NCBI RefSeq assembly: GCF_001429285.1
Contig: NZ_LMJJ01000043.1
Coordinates: forward strand, 457,046-521,045
Direction of reading: 5' to 3'
DNA length: 64,000 bases
DNA from: Ensifer sp. Root278
Lineage (GTDB): Bacteria; Pseudomonadota; Alphaproteobacteria; Rhizobiales; Rhizobiaceae
The translations under genes and the position numbers were made by a program. Under the pieces are notes generated by a model. It worked only from the letters and a program-made list of their open reading frames with translations, had not been told where the DNA came from and ran no database searches. The number at the start of each line of letters is the position of its first letter. Position 1 is the stretch's first letter. Below, piece after piece: positions 16,762 through 25,371 of this stretch.

Positions 16762-17802
16762 ATGACAAAGTTTAAGCTCGAATACATCTGGCTCGACGGT
16801 TACAAGCCCACCCCGAACCTGCGCGGCAAGACCTTGATCAAGGAATTCGATGCTTTTCCGACGCTTGAGCAGCTGCCCTTCTGGGGCTTCGACGGTTCCT
16901 CGACGATGCAGGCCGAAGGCAGCAGCTCCGACTGCGTTCTGAAGCCGGTTGCCGTTTATCCGGATCCGGAGCGCAAGAACGGCGTTCTGGTTCTCTGCGA
17001 AGTCATGATGCCCGATGGCACGACGCCGCATCCGTCCAACACCCGCGCCCCGATCCTCGATGACGAAGGCGCCTGGTTCGGCTTCGAGCAGGAGTATTTC
17101 TTCTATCAGAACGGCCGCCCGCTCGGTTTCCCGGAAGCCGGCTTCCCCGCGCCGCAAGGCCCCTATTACTGCGGCGTCGGTTTCAGCAATGTCGGCGATG
17201 TTGCCCGCAAGGTCGTCGAAGAGCACCTCGACATCTGCCTGGCTGCCGGCATCAACCATGAAGGCATCAACGCAGAAGTCGCCAAGGGCCAGTGGGAATT
17301 CCAGGTGTTCGGCAAGGGCTCGCGCAAGGCCGCCGACGAAATCTGGCTCGCCCGCTACCTGCTGCAGCGCCTGACGGAAAAATACGGCATCGACGTCGAA
17401 TACCACTGCAAGCCGCTCGGCGACACCGACTGGAACGGCTCGGGCATGCACGCCAACTTCTCGACCGAATACATGCGCACAGTCGGCGGCAAGGACTATT
17501 TCGAAAACCTGATGGCTGCCTTTGCCGAAGCCCGCGCCGACCACATCGCCGTCTACGGTCCTGATAACCACATGCGCCTGACCGGCAAGCACGAAACCGC
17601 TTCGATCCACCAGTTCAGCTACGGCGTTGCTGACCGTGGCGCTTCGATCCGCGTTCCGCATAGCTTCGTCAACAACGGTTACCGCGGTTACCTCGAAGAT
17701 CGCCGCCCGAACTCCAAGGGCGACCCCTACCAGATCGCTTCGCAAATCCTGAAGACGATCTCGACAGTGCCGACCGACGTCGCAAAGCGCGAAGCCGCCT
17801 GA
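16762..17802 (+). CDS. glnII: Glutamine synthetase type II (eukaryote-type GSII)
   Basis: 346 residues, the size of GSII rather than the ~470 of GlnA. It makes glutamine from glutamate, ammonia and ATP in the cytoplasm. The beta-grasp domain covers about 1-105 (LEYIWLDGYKPTPNLRGKT, then WGFDGSSTMQAEG), and the catalytic domain follows (FGFEQEYFF with metal-binding Glu, GQWEFQVF, NGSGMHANFSTE, NRGASIRVP-type block near ADRGASIRVP). GSII is characteristic of rhizobia and some actinobacteria alongside GlnA and is not adenylylated. Expression under nitrogen limitation is indicated by the -24/-12 promoter. Single-gene unit: two hairpins close it downstream. Confidence 0.97.
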   Translation: MTKFKLEYIWLDGYKPTPNLRGKTLIKEFDAFPTLEQLPFWGFDGSSTMQAEGSSSDCVLKPVAVYPDPERKNGVLVLCEVMMPDGTTPHPSNTRAPILDDEGAWFGFEQEYFFYQNGRPLGFPEAGFPAPQGPYYCGVGFSNVGDVARKVVEEHLDICLAAGINHEGINAEVAKGQWEFQVFGKGSRKAADEIWLARYLLQRLTEKYGIDVEYHCKPLGDTDWNGSGMHANFSTEYMRTVGGKDYFENLMAAFAEARADHIAVYGPDNHMRLTGKHETASIHQFSYGVADRGASIRVPHSFVNNGYRGYLEDRRPNSKGDPYQIASQILKTISTVPTDVAKREAA

Positions 17803-17809
17803 TTTTCCC

Positions 17810-17839
17810 TTGCCCGGCGCATACGAGGGCGCCGGGCAA
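17810..17839 (+). terminator. Perfect hairpin after glnII
   Basis: TTGCCCGGCGC (17810-17820) and GCGCCGGGCAA (17829-17839) form a perfect 11-base stem with an 8-base loop, starting 7 bases after the glnII stop. No T run follows, so it may protect the 3' end of the mRNA or pause transcription rather than terminate by itself. Confidence 0.55.
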
Positions 17840-17877
17840 ACTCGACTATGTCGCGCCTCTCGCGACGACAAACAAAA

Positions 17878-17910
17878 ACGCCCTGCGGATTGCGGGGCGT
17901 TTTTTGTTTT
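17878..17910 (+). terminator. Rho-independent terminator of glnII
   Basis: ACGCCCTGC pairs with GCGGGGCGT (one wobble) around a 5-base loop and is followed by six T and then GTTTT. A classic intrinsic terminator on the plus strand, 75 bases after the glnII stop. It also lies just past the end of the minus-strand ABC operon, whose last gene stops at 17938. Confidence 0.85.
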
Positions 17911-17937
17911 GGAGCGATGCGCGCGTGGTTCCGAGCT

Positions 17938-18846
17938 TTAGACCGCGCGCACGAAATGATCGGGTTCCACTTCGCGAATCGACTCTTGCGTCGCTGCCGA
18001 GCGGCGGCGTGTCTCGTCTGCCTCGGAGGCGCTGACTTGCGCGTTCGGATCGTCGAAGCGGATGTCCGGGTCGGGAACGGCCGAGAGCAACAGCTTGGTA
18101 TAGGGATGGGCCGGATTGTCGATGACCTTGCCGGTATTTCCCCATTCGACGATCTGGCCGGCATACATCACCGCGATATCCTCGGCCACATAGCGGGCGG
18201 TCGCGATGTCGTGGGTGATGTAGAGCAGGCCGAGGTTCATCTCGCGCTTCATTTCGCTGAGCAGATTGAGCACGCCGAGGCGCACGGAAACGTCGAGCAT
18301 CGAGGTCGGCTCGTCGGCGACGATGACCTCGGGCTTTGCCGCGAGTGCGCGGGCGATGTTGACGCGCTGGCGCTGACCGCCCGAGAGTTCGTGCGGGTAC
18401 TTCGGCGCGACGATATCGGGATCGAGCTTCACTTGCCGCAGGAGCGCCTTGATCTCCTCCGCGATTGCGGCGCCCTTGATGTCGGGGCGATGCAGCATCA
18501 GCGGCCGCTTCAGATGATAGGCGATCGTGTGGGCCGGGTTGAGCGAGGCGAACGGATCCTGGAAGATCATCTGCACCGATCGGCGATAGTGGGCGTTCTC
18601 CTTGCTTCCCGCTGAAACGATGGGCTTGCCCTTGAAGAGCAGCCGCCCTTCGCTCGGTTCGTATTCGCGCATGGCGATGCGGGCGCAGGTGGTCTTACCG
18701 CTGCCGGATTCGCCGACGACGGCGAGCGCCCGTCCCGTATGGAGCGAAAAAGAAATCGACCGCGCGGCTCGCACGGCGCCCGGTCCGTTGCCAAAGGTCT
18801 TGCTGACCTTGTCCAAGGTCAAAATGGGTGCGGATGTGCCGGTCAT
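17938..18846 (-). CDS. ABC importer ATPase 2 (DppF/OppF type)
   Basis: 302 residues. Walker A GESGSGKTT at about 41-49, signature LSGGQRQRVNIARAL, Walker B VIVADEPTSMLD, and the C-terminal extension typical of oligopeptide ATPases (HPYTKLLLSAVPDPD). It drives import through the two permeases of this operon as a heterodimer with the ATPase at 18843-19646. The ATG overlaps the stop of the upstream ATPase gene by 4 bases. Last gene of the operon. The substrate is set by the binding protein: the operon context points to amino-sugar oligosaccharides or muropeptides rather than plain peptides, by inference. Confidence 0.9.
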   Translation of the reverse strand: MTGTSAPILTLDKVSKTFGNGPGAVRAARSISFSLHTGRALAVVGESGSGKTTCARIAMREYEPSEGRLLFKGKPIVSAGSKENAHYRRSVQMIFQDPFASLNPAHTIAYHLKRPLMLHRPDIKGAAIAEEIKALLRQVKLDPDIVAPKYPHELSGGQRQRVNIARALAAKPEVIVADEPTSMLDVSVRLGVLNLLSEMKREMNLGLLYITHDIATARYVAEDIAVMYAGQIVEWGNTGKVIDNPAHPYTKLLLSAVPDPDIRFDDPNAQVSASEADETRRRSAATQESIREVEPDHFVRAV

Positions 18847-19646
18847 CGAAGAACGCCTCCATGCAGCGAGGGAAAGGAGGCCCAGAGCTTCTTCGTGTAG
18901 TCGTGTTCGGGCGTCCGGTAGATGGTGTCGGCGGTGCCCTGTTCGACCAGCTTGCCGGCAAGCATGATGCCGATGCGGTCGCAGAACTGCACCATCAGCC
19001 CGAGGTCGTGGGTGATGAAGAGCACGGCGAAGCCGAGCTTGCGCCGGAGCTCGTTGATGCGCTGCAGGATTTCGCGCTGAACGACGACGTCAAGCGCCGT
19101 CGTCGGTTCGTCCATGACGATGAGGCGCGGATCGAGCGCCAGGCAGATGGCAATCACGATGCGCTGGCGCATGCCGCCGGAAAACTGGTGCGGATAGTCG
19201 CGCATCCGGTCCGGCGAAATATCGACGAGCCGCAGCATTTCTGCAGTGCGGTCACGCGCAGCGGCCCGGCTTATGCCCTTATGTGTCTTCAAGACGTCGT
19301 AGAACTGCTGCTCGATGCGCAACACCGGGTTCAGCGAGTTCATCGCGCTCTGGAACACCATCGCCACCTCGCGCCAGCGGAAATCGGCAAGGCCCTTATG
19401 GTCGAGATCGAGCACGTTGCGGCCGTCGAGCAGGATGGCGCTCTCCTTGCGGATCAGCGCCGGCGGCCTGTGCAGCCGGCTAATGGCAAAGGCGATCGTG
19501 CTCTTGCCGCAGCCGGATTCTCCGGCAAGGCCGAAGACTTCCCCGGGCGCAACGTCGAAGCTGACGTCGTCGACGGCGCGGAAGTCGTTGGTCTCGCCGA
19601 TATAGTCGATGGTCAGGTTTTTGACCGAAAGCAATGGCGCTGTCAC
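18843..19646 (-). CDS. ABC importer ATPase 1 (DppD/OppD type)
   Basis: 267 residues, rather short for the OppD group (~320), because little of the C-terminal extension remains after [17 protein letters not shown]. Walker [10 protein letters not shown] (~44-52), signature [12 protein letters not shown], Walker [13 protein letters not shown]. Partner of the ATPase encoded next. The gene overlaps the permease before it and the ATPase after it by 4 bases each, so translation is coupled through this part of the operon. Confidence 0.9.
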   Translation of the reverse strand: MTAPLLSVKNLTIDYIGETNDFRAVDDVSFDVAPGEVFGLAGESGCGKSTIAFAISRLHRPPALIRKESAILLDGRNVLDLDHKGLADFRWREVAMVFQSAMNSLNPVLRIEQQFYDVLKTHKGISRAAARDRTAEMLRLVDISPDRMRDYPHQFSGGMRQRIVIAICLALDPRLIVMDEPTTALDVVVQREILQRINELRRKLGFAVLFITHDLGLMVQFCDRIGIMLAGKLVEQGTADTIYRTPEHDYTKKLWASFPSLHGGVLR

Positions 19647-20533
19647 AGGCGGCCCTCCCCGGAACGGATAAGGGCCGACCAGCGGCCGAGGCGGTTGCCG
19701 GTGCGCAGCCGCGGATTGGCGATCTCATCGACCGCGAAGTTGAGCAGCGACAGGCCAATGCCGAGGAAGGCGAGCGCGAAGCAGGGCGTCAGGATGTCCC
19801 ACCAGGCGCCGACCGAAAGGGCAGAGGCCTTCTGGGCGCCATAGAGCATGGTGCCCCAGGAAACGACCTTGGGATCGCCAAGGCCGAGGAACTCGAGCGT
19901 TGCCTGGGTGATGATCGCAAAGATCACGCTGCCGATGAAGTTGATGCCGACAATCGAAATCAAGTTGGGGAAGATCTCGAAGGTCATGATGCGCCAGCGC
20001 GGCTCACCCATCATCTCGGCGGATTTCACATAGTCCTTCTGCTTGACCGAGAGCGTTTCGGCGCGGGTGACGCGTGCGCCCCAGGCCCAAGAGGTGCCGC
20101 CGAGAATAAGCGCGATGACCCACGGGCTCGCCTGGCCGATGAAGGCGGCGAGCACGAGCAGCAGCGGCAGGTTTGGGACGACGAGCACCATGTTGGTGAA
20201 GAAGCTGATGACTTCGTCGACCTTGCCGCCGCGGTAGCCGGCGATGATGCCGAGCGCGGTGCCGACGGCGGTGATCAAAAGGCCGGCGCCGAAACCGACC
20301 GCAAGCGAGGTACGAGCGCCATAGATCAGGCGTGCGAAGACGTCCTGGCCGATGCGGGTGGTTCCGAGCCAATGGTCGAGCGACGGCGCCTGGTGCGGCC
20401 GGCCGACGCGGGCGCTCGGGTCGTAGGTAGTCAGCAGCGGGGCGGCGATCGCCACAAGCAGAATGAAGGCGACGATCAGCGCGCCGACCATGGCCTTGCG
20501 ATTGTGGATCAGCGGGAAGGAGGAGGTCTTCAT
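19643..20533 (-). CDS. ABC importer permease 2 (DppC/OppC type)
   Basis: 296 residues. An N-terminal helix (about 13-35, LIVAFILLVAIAAPLL) is followed by the five-helix binding-protein-dependent permease domain, with the coupling-helix region around RAETLSVKQKDYVKSAEMMG that contacts the ATPase. Inner membrane. The start lies one base after the stop of the DppB-type permease and its end overlaps the next ATPase gene. Length is normal. Confidence 0.9.
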   Translation of the reverse strand: MKTSSFPLIHNRKAMVGALIVAFILLVAIAAPLLTTYDPSARVGRPHQAPSLDHWLGTTRIGQDVFARLIYGARTSLAVGFGAGLLITAVGTALGIIAGYRGGKVDEVISFFTNMVLVVPNLPLLLVLAAFIGQASPWVIALILGGTSWAWGARVTRAETLSVKQKDYVKSAEMMGEPRWRIMTFEIFPNLISIVGINFIGSVIFAIITQATLEFLGLGDPKVVSWGTMLYGAQKASALSVGAWWDILTPCFALAFLGIGLSLLNFAVDEIANPRLRTGNRLGRWSALIRSGEGRL

Positions 20534-20534
20534 G

Positions 20535-21512
20535 TCAAGCCCTCTTCAGTCGCGGGTCGAGCAGCACATAGCTGATGTCGACGACGAAGTTGGCGACGAG
20601 CATCGTGGCGGTCATGATCAGAAGCTGTCCCTGGATGACGGGGTAATCGCGGGCGAGGATAGCCTGGTAGAGAATGTTGCCGAGACCGGGGTAGTTGAAC
20701 ACGACCTCGGTCACCAGCGAGCCGCCAAGCACCGTGCCGATGGCAATAGCAAGGCTCGAAACGGTCGGCAGCAGCGCGTTGCGCGCGGCATACCAGAGCA
20801 TCACGCGGGTGTCGGAAAGCCCCTTCGCGCGGGCCATGACGATATAGTCCTCGCCGAGCAGGTTGATCATGTTGTTGCGCATGGTCACGGCGAAGCCGCC
20901 TGTCAGAACGGCGCAGAGCGTCAGCATCGGCAGCAAGCCGTGATAGATGACGCTACCGAAATAGGTGAGCGAGAAAGCCGGATCGAGCGCCGGATCGGCG
21001 GCATAACCGGTCGGAAACCAGCCGAGGGTGAAGCCGAAGGTGAAGACGACGATCAGCGAGGTGACGACGGCCGGCACCGAGGTCGCGAAGATCGCGCCGA
21101 CGGAAACGATGACGTCGAAGAGGCTTCCGCGTCGCCAGGCGGCAAGAATGCCGAGGAAGGTGCCGAGCGCGAAGCTTACCAGCGTCGCCGTGCCCATCAG
21201 CCCCACGGTCCAGACGAGCGCATTGCCGAGAACCGTCGTCACCGGCAGCGGGAAATACTTGATCGAGCGACCGAGATCGCCGCTGAAGATGCTGCCGAGA
21301 TAGGTGAGGTACTGCTGCCAGAGCGGGCCGTCGACGAAGCCGAAGGTCAGTTTCAGAGCCTGCAGGCTTTCGGGCGGCAACTCGGCGCCGGCGCTCGAAA
21401 ACATGATCTGCACCGGATCGCCGGGCATCAGCCGCGGCAGGAAGAAGTTGATCGTCGCCGCGGCGACGAAGGCCGCCAGGTAGAAGCACAGGCGGCGTAG
21501 CAGAAAGGCCAT
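20535..21512 (-). CDS. ABC importer permease 1 (DppB/OppB type)
   Basis: 325 residues, six predicted helices. The N-terminal helix and FLPRLMPGDPVQIMF block mark the DppB group, and the coupling region is DYIVMARAKGLSDTRVMLWYAARNALLP. ATG 21512 is chosen because GGAG stands 8 bases upstream; ATG 21524 and a longer frame to 21635 are less likely, the latter running through the intergenic hairpin. The gap to the binding-protein gene is 191 bases, larger than any other gap in this operon, and contains a strong hairpin. Confidence 0.88.
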   Translation of the reverse strand: MAFLLRRLCFYLAAFVAAATINFFLPRLMPGDPVQIMFSSAGAELPPESLQALKLTFGFVDGPLWQQYLTYLGSIFSGDLGRSIKYFPLPVTTVLGNALVWTVGLMGTATLVSFALGTFLGILAAWRRGSLFDVIVSVGAIFATSVPAVVTSLIVVFTFGFTLGWFPTGYAADPALDPAFSLTYFGSVIYHGLLPMLTLCAVLTGGFAVTMRNNMINLLGEDYIVMARAKGLSDTRVMLWYAARNALLPTVSSLAIAIGTVLGGSLVTEVVFNYPGLGNILYQAILARDYPVIQGQLLIMTATMLVANFVVDISYVLLDPRLKRA

Positions 21513-21610
21513 CGGGAACTCCATCGACTGCGGCCGCCGCATGTGGGCGTCAGGCGGCAGGGCTGTCTTTTTGTCGGACCGTCCGAACGAGCAAAAGCCA
21601 GGACGGTCGC

Positions 21611-21635
21611 GTGGCGGACGAAGGGCGTCCGCCAC
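21611..21635 (-). other. Hairpin between binding-protein and permease genes
   Basis: GTGGCGGACG and CGTCCGCCAC pair perfectly (10 bases, 5-base loop), about 70 bases after the binding-protein stop. Without a T run it is more likely an mRNA-stabilising or attenuating structure that raises binding-protein output over permease output. Confidence 0.5.
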
Positions 21636-21703
21636 TGTTTCCGGATCAAGACAAGGCGCCCTCCCGGAGCATCGTCCGTGAGAGCGCCGCGGCTGCGATC
21701 GGG

Positions 21704-23353
21704 TTACTTCACCGGTTCAAGCGCCAGCAGGTGCAGGAGACGCGCCGGGTTGTTGCGGGTGATCGACGGGTTGACGAAGGGGTTTTCCGCCGTCGCCCAG
21801 CCCTTGAAGCGCTTAGTGTTGTACTGGTACCAGTTCGGGTTGTTGAATACCGGCATCATGGGCATGTTCTGGGCGACGATGCGTTGTGCCTTGTTCATCG
21901 CTTCCTTCTGCTTGATCGGGTCAGCGGTCTGGGTGAACTCCGTCAGCAGAGCCTCGACGTCCGGATTGAACCAGCGCTGCGCGGTGAAGCGGGTCTTGCC
22001 CTTGTCCGAAGCGCTGAAGGCGCGCTTGTAAGGGTAGTAGGGCGAGGCCGATGCCGGCAGGCTGTTGATCGCCGCGTCGAAGGTGCCGTTGATGAGGTTA
22101 CCGGTCCAGACAGCCTCTTCCGGCGTCTCGATCTTGGCGTCGAGGCCGACCGCCTGCAGGCCTTCGACCGCGATCGTCACCGTGTCGATCCAGTCGGTCC
22201 AGGAGCTCGGCACAATGATCGAGAAGGCGATCTTGCTGCCATCCGGGTTGTCGCGGAAGCCGTCGCCGTCCTTGTCGGCATAGCCGGCTTCGTCGAGCAG
22301 CGCCTTGGCGGCGTCGGCATCGTACTTGCCGTATTTACCGAAGTCGGCCGCAACCGACGGATCGGCCCAGCTCTTGTAAAGTTCGCCCATGCCGGCCGGG
22401 TCTTCGTTGAGCGTCGGATAGCCGTAGCCGGCGACGTCAACCATGGTGCCGCGGTCGAGCGCCATCGAGGCGGCGCGGCGGAACTTCACGTCGTTGAAGG
22501 CCTTACGATTGTTCTCGTTCGCGGTTTCCTGGTTGAACAGGAAGGCGACCATGCTGCTTGGCGAGTACCAGAAGTGATAGTGCTCCGGGTCCTTGGCGAC
22601 ATAGACGTTCTCGATATCCGGGATGAAGGAAACGCCCCAGTCGAGCGTGCCGGAGGCCGTCGCCGTCAGGATCTGGTTGTTGTCGGCGAGCTGCGGGAAG
22701 CGCACGCAGTCGATCTTCAATGTTGCGGCATCCCAATAATGCGGGTTGCGGCACTGGTCGTAGGTCTGGCCGGTAAAGCGCGGGATCTCGGTCAGCGGGC
22801 CGCTGCCGACGGGCGTCTCGTTGGCGAAGGTCACCGGCTCGGCGATGTCCTTCCAGACATGCTCCGGAACGATCGGCAGCTGCGCCAGCTGCTCGGCTGC
22901 GAGCGAGCTCGGATTGGCGAGCATGAAGCGCACCGTCTCAGCATCCACGGCCTCGACGCCGGTGATGAAGGTCCAGATGCTGACGAAATCAAGCGCCGGG
23001 AACTTCTTCAGATAGTCGTAGGTGAACTTGACGTCGGTCGCCGTCAGCGGCTTGCCGTCCGACCACTTCAGGTTCGGCCGAAGCTTGAACTCGATCGACT
23101 TCAGGTCGTCGGCAAGCTTGAAGCTTTCAGCCAGGCGAAAGACCGGCTTGTTGCCGTCGAAGCGATTGAAGACGACGAGCGGCTCGTAGATGAAATCGAG
23201 CGTGCTCTGGCGCGCCGAGGTCTGATTGAACGGGTTGAAGTTGCGTACCCAGGTGGTCGCCGGCTCGATGTTGGCGGTGAGCACGGTCTGGGCGGCCGCC
23301 GGGCCGGCGAGGAGGGCAAGCGCGGTGGCTGCGCCGAGAATGGATTTTTTCAC
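21704..23353 (-). CDS. ABC importer substrate-binding protein, family 5 (SBP_bac_5)
   Basis: 549 residues with a clear signal peptide (MKKSILGAATALALLAGPAAAQ, cleavage after ~21), so periplasmic. The extracellular-solute-binding family 5 fold is seen in YEPLVVFNRFDGN, LRPNLKWSDGKPLTATDVKFTYDYL and AASMALDRGTMV. Family 5 proteins bind peptides, but also chito- and cello-oligosaccharides and muropeptides. Here the neighbours on the 5' side are a beta-N-acetylhexosaminidase and an acetyltransferase, which favours an amino-sugar ligand; this is inference. The start follows the nagZ stop by 29 bases, in the same operon. Confidence 0.88.
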   Translation of the reverse strand: MKKSILGAATALALLAGPAAAQTVLTANIEPATTWVRNFNPFNQTSARQSTLDFIYEPLVVFNRFDGNKPVFRLAESFKLADDLKSIEFKLRPNLKWSDGKPLTATDVKFTYDYLKKFPALDFVSIWTFITGVEAVDAETVRFMLANPSSLAAEQLAQLPIVPEHVWKDIAEPVTFANETPVGSGPLTEIPRFTGQTYDQCRNPHYWDAATLKIDCVRFPQLADNNQILTATASGTLDWGVSFIPDIENVYVAKDPEHYHFWYSPSSMVAFLFNQETANENNRKAFNDVKFRRAASMALDRGTMVDVAGYGYPTLNEDPAGMGELYKSWADPSVAADFGKYGKYDADAAKALLDEAGYADKDGDGFRDNPDGSKIAFSIIVPSSWTDWIDTVTIAVEGLQAVGLDAKIETPEEAVWTGNLINGTFDAAINSLPASASPYYPYKRAFSASDKGKTRFTAQRWFNPDVEALLTEFTQTADPIKQKEAMNKAQRIVAQNMPMMPVFNNPNWYQYNTKRFKGWATAENPFVNPSITRNNPARLLHLLALEPVK

Positions 23354-23382
23354 GGTAGTTCCCCTTTTGATTTTCGGATTGG

Positions 23383-24404
23383 TCAGGCGACGAGGGCGCT
23401 GTTGAACATGTCCTCGACTTCCGCATGGGCCGCGCGCACGTCGACCTTCAACGTGCCGAGACGGGCCTTGCCGGCGTCGATCCGCTTCTGGGCGGCGGCG
23501 GTCAGCGGACTTGCCGCCTTGGCTGCCGCTTCGCTTTCAGCGAGCGTGCCGTGGCTGTGGAGCGCAATGTCGAAACCGGCGTCGAGCACCTGGCGGACAC
23601 GCTCTGGCAGCGTACCGCGAAGCGATTCCATGAAGATGCAATCGGAAACGAGAACGCCGTCGTAGCCCATGTTGTTGCGGATGACGTCGTGCATGACCGG
23701 CGAGATGGATGCCGGCAGCTCCTTGTCGAAAGCGGAATAGACGACATGGGCGACCATGGCCCAGGGCGTGTCGCGAAGTGCTACGAAGGGCTTGAAGTCG
23801 GTAGCGGTCAGCGTCTCGCGCGAAGCATCGACGATGGGCCGCTCCTTGTGCGAATCGAGCGTCGCCCGGCCGTGGCCCGGGATGTGCTTCATGACCGGCA
23901 TGTTGCCGGTCTCAAGCAGGCCATCGACTACCTCACGGCCGAGCGCTGCGATGAAGTCCGGATCGGCGCCGAAGGAGCGGGCGCCGATCACCGAGCTGGT
24001 GGTTGCAAAAACGAGGTCGAGCACCGGCGAGCAGCCGCTCGTGAGACCAAGTTCGCTCATCATCGTGCCCATGGCCTGGCTCGAAAGGCGAAGCGCCTTC
24101 TTGCCGAGGGCGACATCGCGGCGGGCGAGCTCGGCGAACTCGCCGAAGGAGCGAAACAGCGGCCAGGGGCCGGCGTAGAGATGCTGGACGCGGCCGCCTT
24201 CCTGGTCGGTGAAGACGGGGCATCTTCGCGGCCAACCGCTTCGCGAAAGCGTTCGATCAGCGCCCTTGTCTGCGCGGGTTCGCGCTGGTTGCGGCGGCCG
24301 ACGAACAGGCCGAGCGGATTGGTTTCGCGGAACAGAGCGAACTCGTCGTCGGAAAGTGTGGGATTGGGAATGCCGACAAAGAGGGCAAGCGGGGTCGAGG
24401 ACAT
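23383..24404 (-). pseudogene. nagZ: Beta-N-acetylhexosaminidase NagZ (GH3) with one-base frameshift
   Basis: The gene starts at ATG 24404 (GGAG upstream; MSSTPLALFVGIPNP) and should run to 23383 as one ~340-residue GH3 protein. The frame breaks at about 24216-24217: upstream codons read REDAP, downstream the other frame reads FTDQEGGRVQHLYAGPWPLF, the conserved NagZ region. The span of 1022 bases is one short of a multiple of three, so a single base is missing in or beside a run of four C (minus strand). The catalytic block KHIPGHGRATLDSH is intact in the second frame. NagZ removes GlcNAc from muropeptides or chito-oligomers. This is either a true pseudogene or a sequencing error. Confidence 0.8.
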
Positions 24405-24426
24405 TGGGAGGCTCCGATAGTGGAAA

Positions 24427-24906
24427 TTACTTGGAAGGGCGGCGCAGCATGCCCTGGTAGATCCCCTTGTCGGGGGCCGGGATCGGCACGGCGCCGACGG
24501 TCTTTGCGTAGAAATCGACGGGGCCGGCATCGCCGATGAAGGCATAGGCGTGGCCAAGGGTCTTCATGGTGTCGAGACAACTGGAGAGCAGCGCCACGCC
24601 GATACCCTTGCCACGGCTTGCGGGATCGACGCCCGTGGGGCCGAAAAAGCCCGGCGCCGTCGTGTCATAGCAGGCAAAGCCGACCAGCTTGCCGTCGTCC
24701 ACGGCAATGAGGCATGCCACGGGGCGGCGCGTGAAGGCGACAGCCACCTCGCTTGCCCAGGTCTCGCTGAAATTCTCCCGCACCCAATCAATGACCAGGC
24801 GCATTTCCGGCGGCAAGGCGGGCCGAATGGTCGCCTTGTCGGTTTCGGTTCTTCGCTCGAGTTCGCCAAGGATCGGCGAATACAAGCTCACCAGCATGTC
24901 AGGCAT
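24427..24906 (-). CDS. GNAT-family N-acetyltransferase
   Basis: 159 residues from ATG 24906, with GGAGGA five bases upstream. The acetyl-CoA motif GVDPASRGKGIGVALL lies at about 95-110 and is followed by GHAYAFIGDAGPVDFYAKTVGA, typical of the GNAT fold. First gene of the minus-strand operon that continues with nagZ and the ABC importer, 22 bases before nagZ. The acceptor may be an amino sugar or amino acid released from the imported substrate, by inference. An upstream extension to 24987 is rejected because it has no ribosome site and crosses the promoter. Confidence 0.8.
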   Translation of the reverse strand: MPDMLVSLYSPILGELERRTETDKATIRPALPPEMRLVIDWVRENFSETWASEVAVAFTRRPVACLIAVDDGKLVGFACYDTTAPGFFGPTGVDPASRGKGIGVALLSSCLDTMKTLGHAYAFIGDAGPVDFYAKTVGAVPIPAPDKGIYQGMLRRPSK

Positions 24907-24920
24907 GTGCTCCTCCACAT

Positions 24921-24957
24921 ATTCCGTTATTAAGGAATTGCTGCCTTTGTAATGCAA
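24921..24957 (-). promoter_or_regulatory. Candidate promoter and operator of the GNAT-nagZ-ABC operon
   Basis: On the minus strand TTGCAT (24957-24952) is followed, 18 bases on, by TTAATA (24933-24928). The -10 lies in the centre of the inverted repeat ATTCC-8 bases-GGAAT (24921-24938), a layout expected for a repressor site. The GGAAT-type arms recall RpiR-family sites, but no such regulator is in the window. Confidence 0.35.
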
Positions 24958-25371
24958 TAGATGGAGCCAACCCGACCGGCTTGTCAATCGCCAATCGCCA
25001 GATTCGCGGTGCTATCCTCTTTTCGCGCCATCAGACGTCGACCGATGAAACGTTCCAGCGGTGCAGCCTAGGACCGCGTATCCCGGCCGGCCTCGGGTGC
25101 ATGGCTGCGGTAGCGGTGCCGGAAAAATGGCGGCCAAAAGAGCCGAGCAAAGCGCTTCGCTCTGAAGATTGCACGTTTGTACAACTTTGTTCTTGGGTTG
25201 TTCGAAATATATCTTGATTTACAAAAAAACTAAGTATGAATATTCGCGCTCTCATGAAGTGCATGCTTAAGAAGAGCTCGCCATTTTCGATCGCGACCAA
25301 GTATTTCCTGAGAAGAAAAGTATTGTTTTTCTGCGTGGGCGGCGCAGGTTCTTGTCCCGCTGCCTTTATGG
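24958..25371. other. Gene-free gap with AT-rich segment
   Basis: No recognised gene in about 410 bases. The part from about 25160 to 25345 is visibly richer in A and T than the rest of the window, with A and T runs (for example at 25215-25225 and 25320-25330). A 53-codon frame from ATG 25236 runs into the next gene but has no ribosome site of note. It could hold a promoter region, a small RNA or a remnant of foreign DNA. Confidence 0.4.

Noticed and set aside
24981..25300. Overlapping 78- and 89-codon frames on opposite strands in the gap before the YbaN-like gene
   Set aside because: No ribosome site, no family, and the two frames overlap each other.
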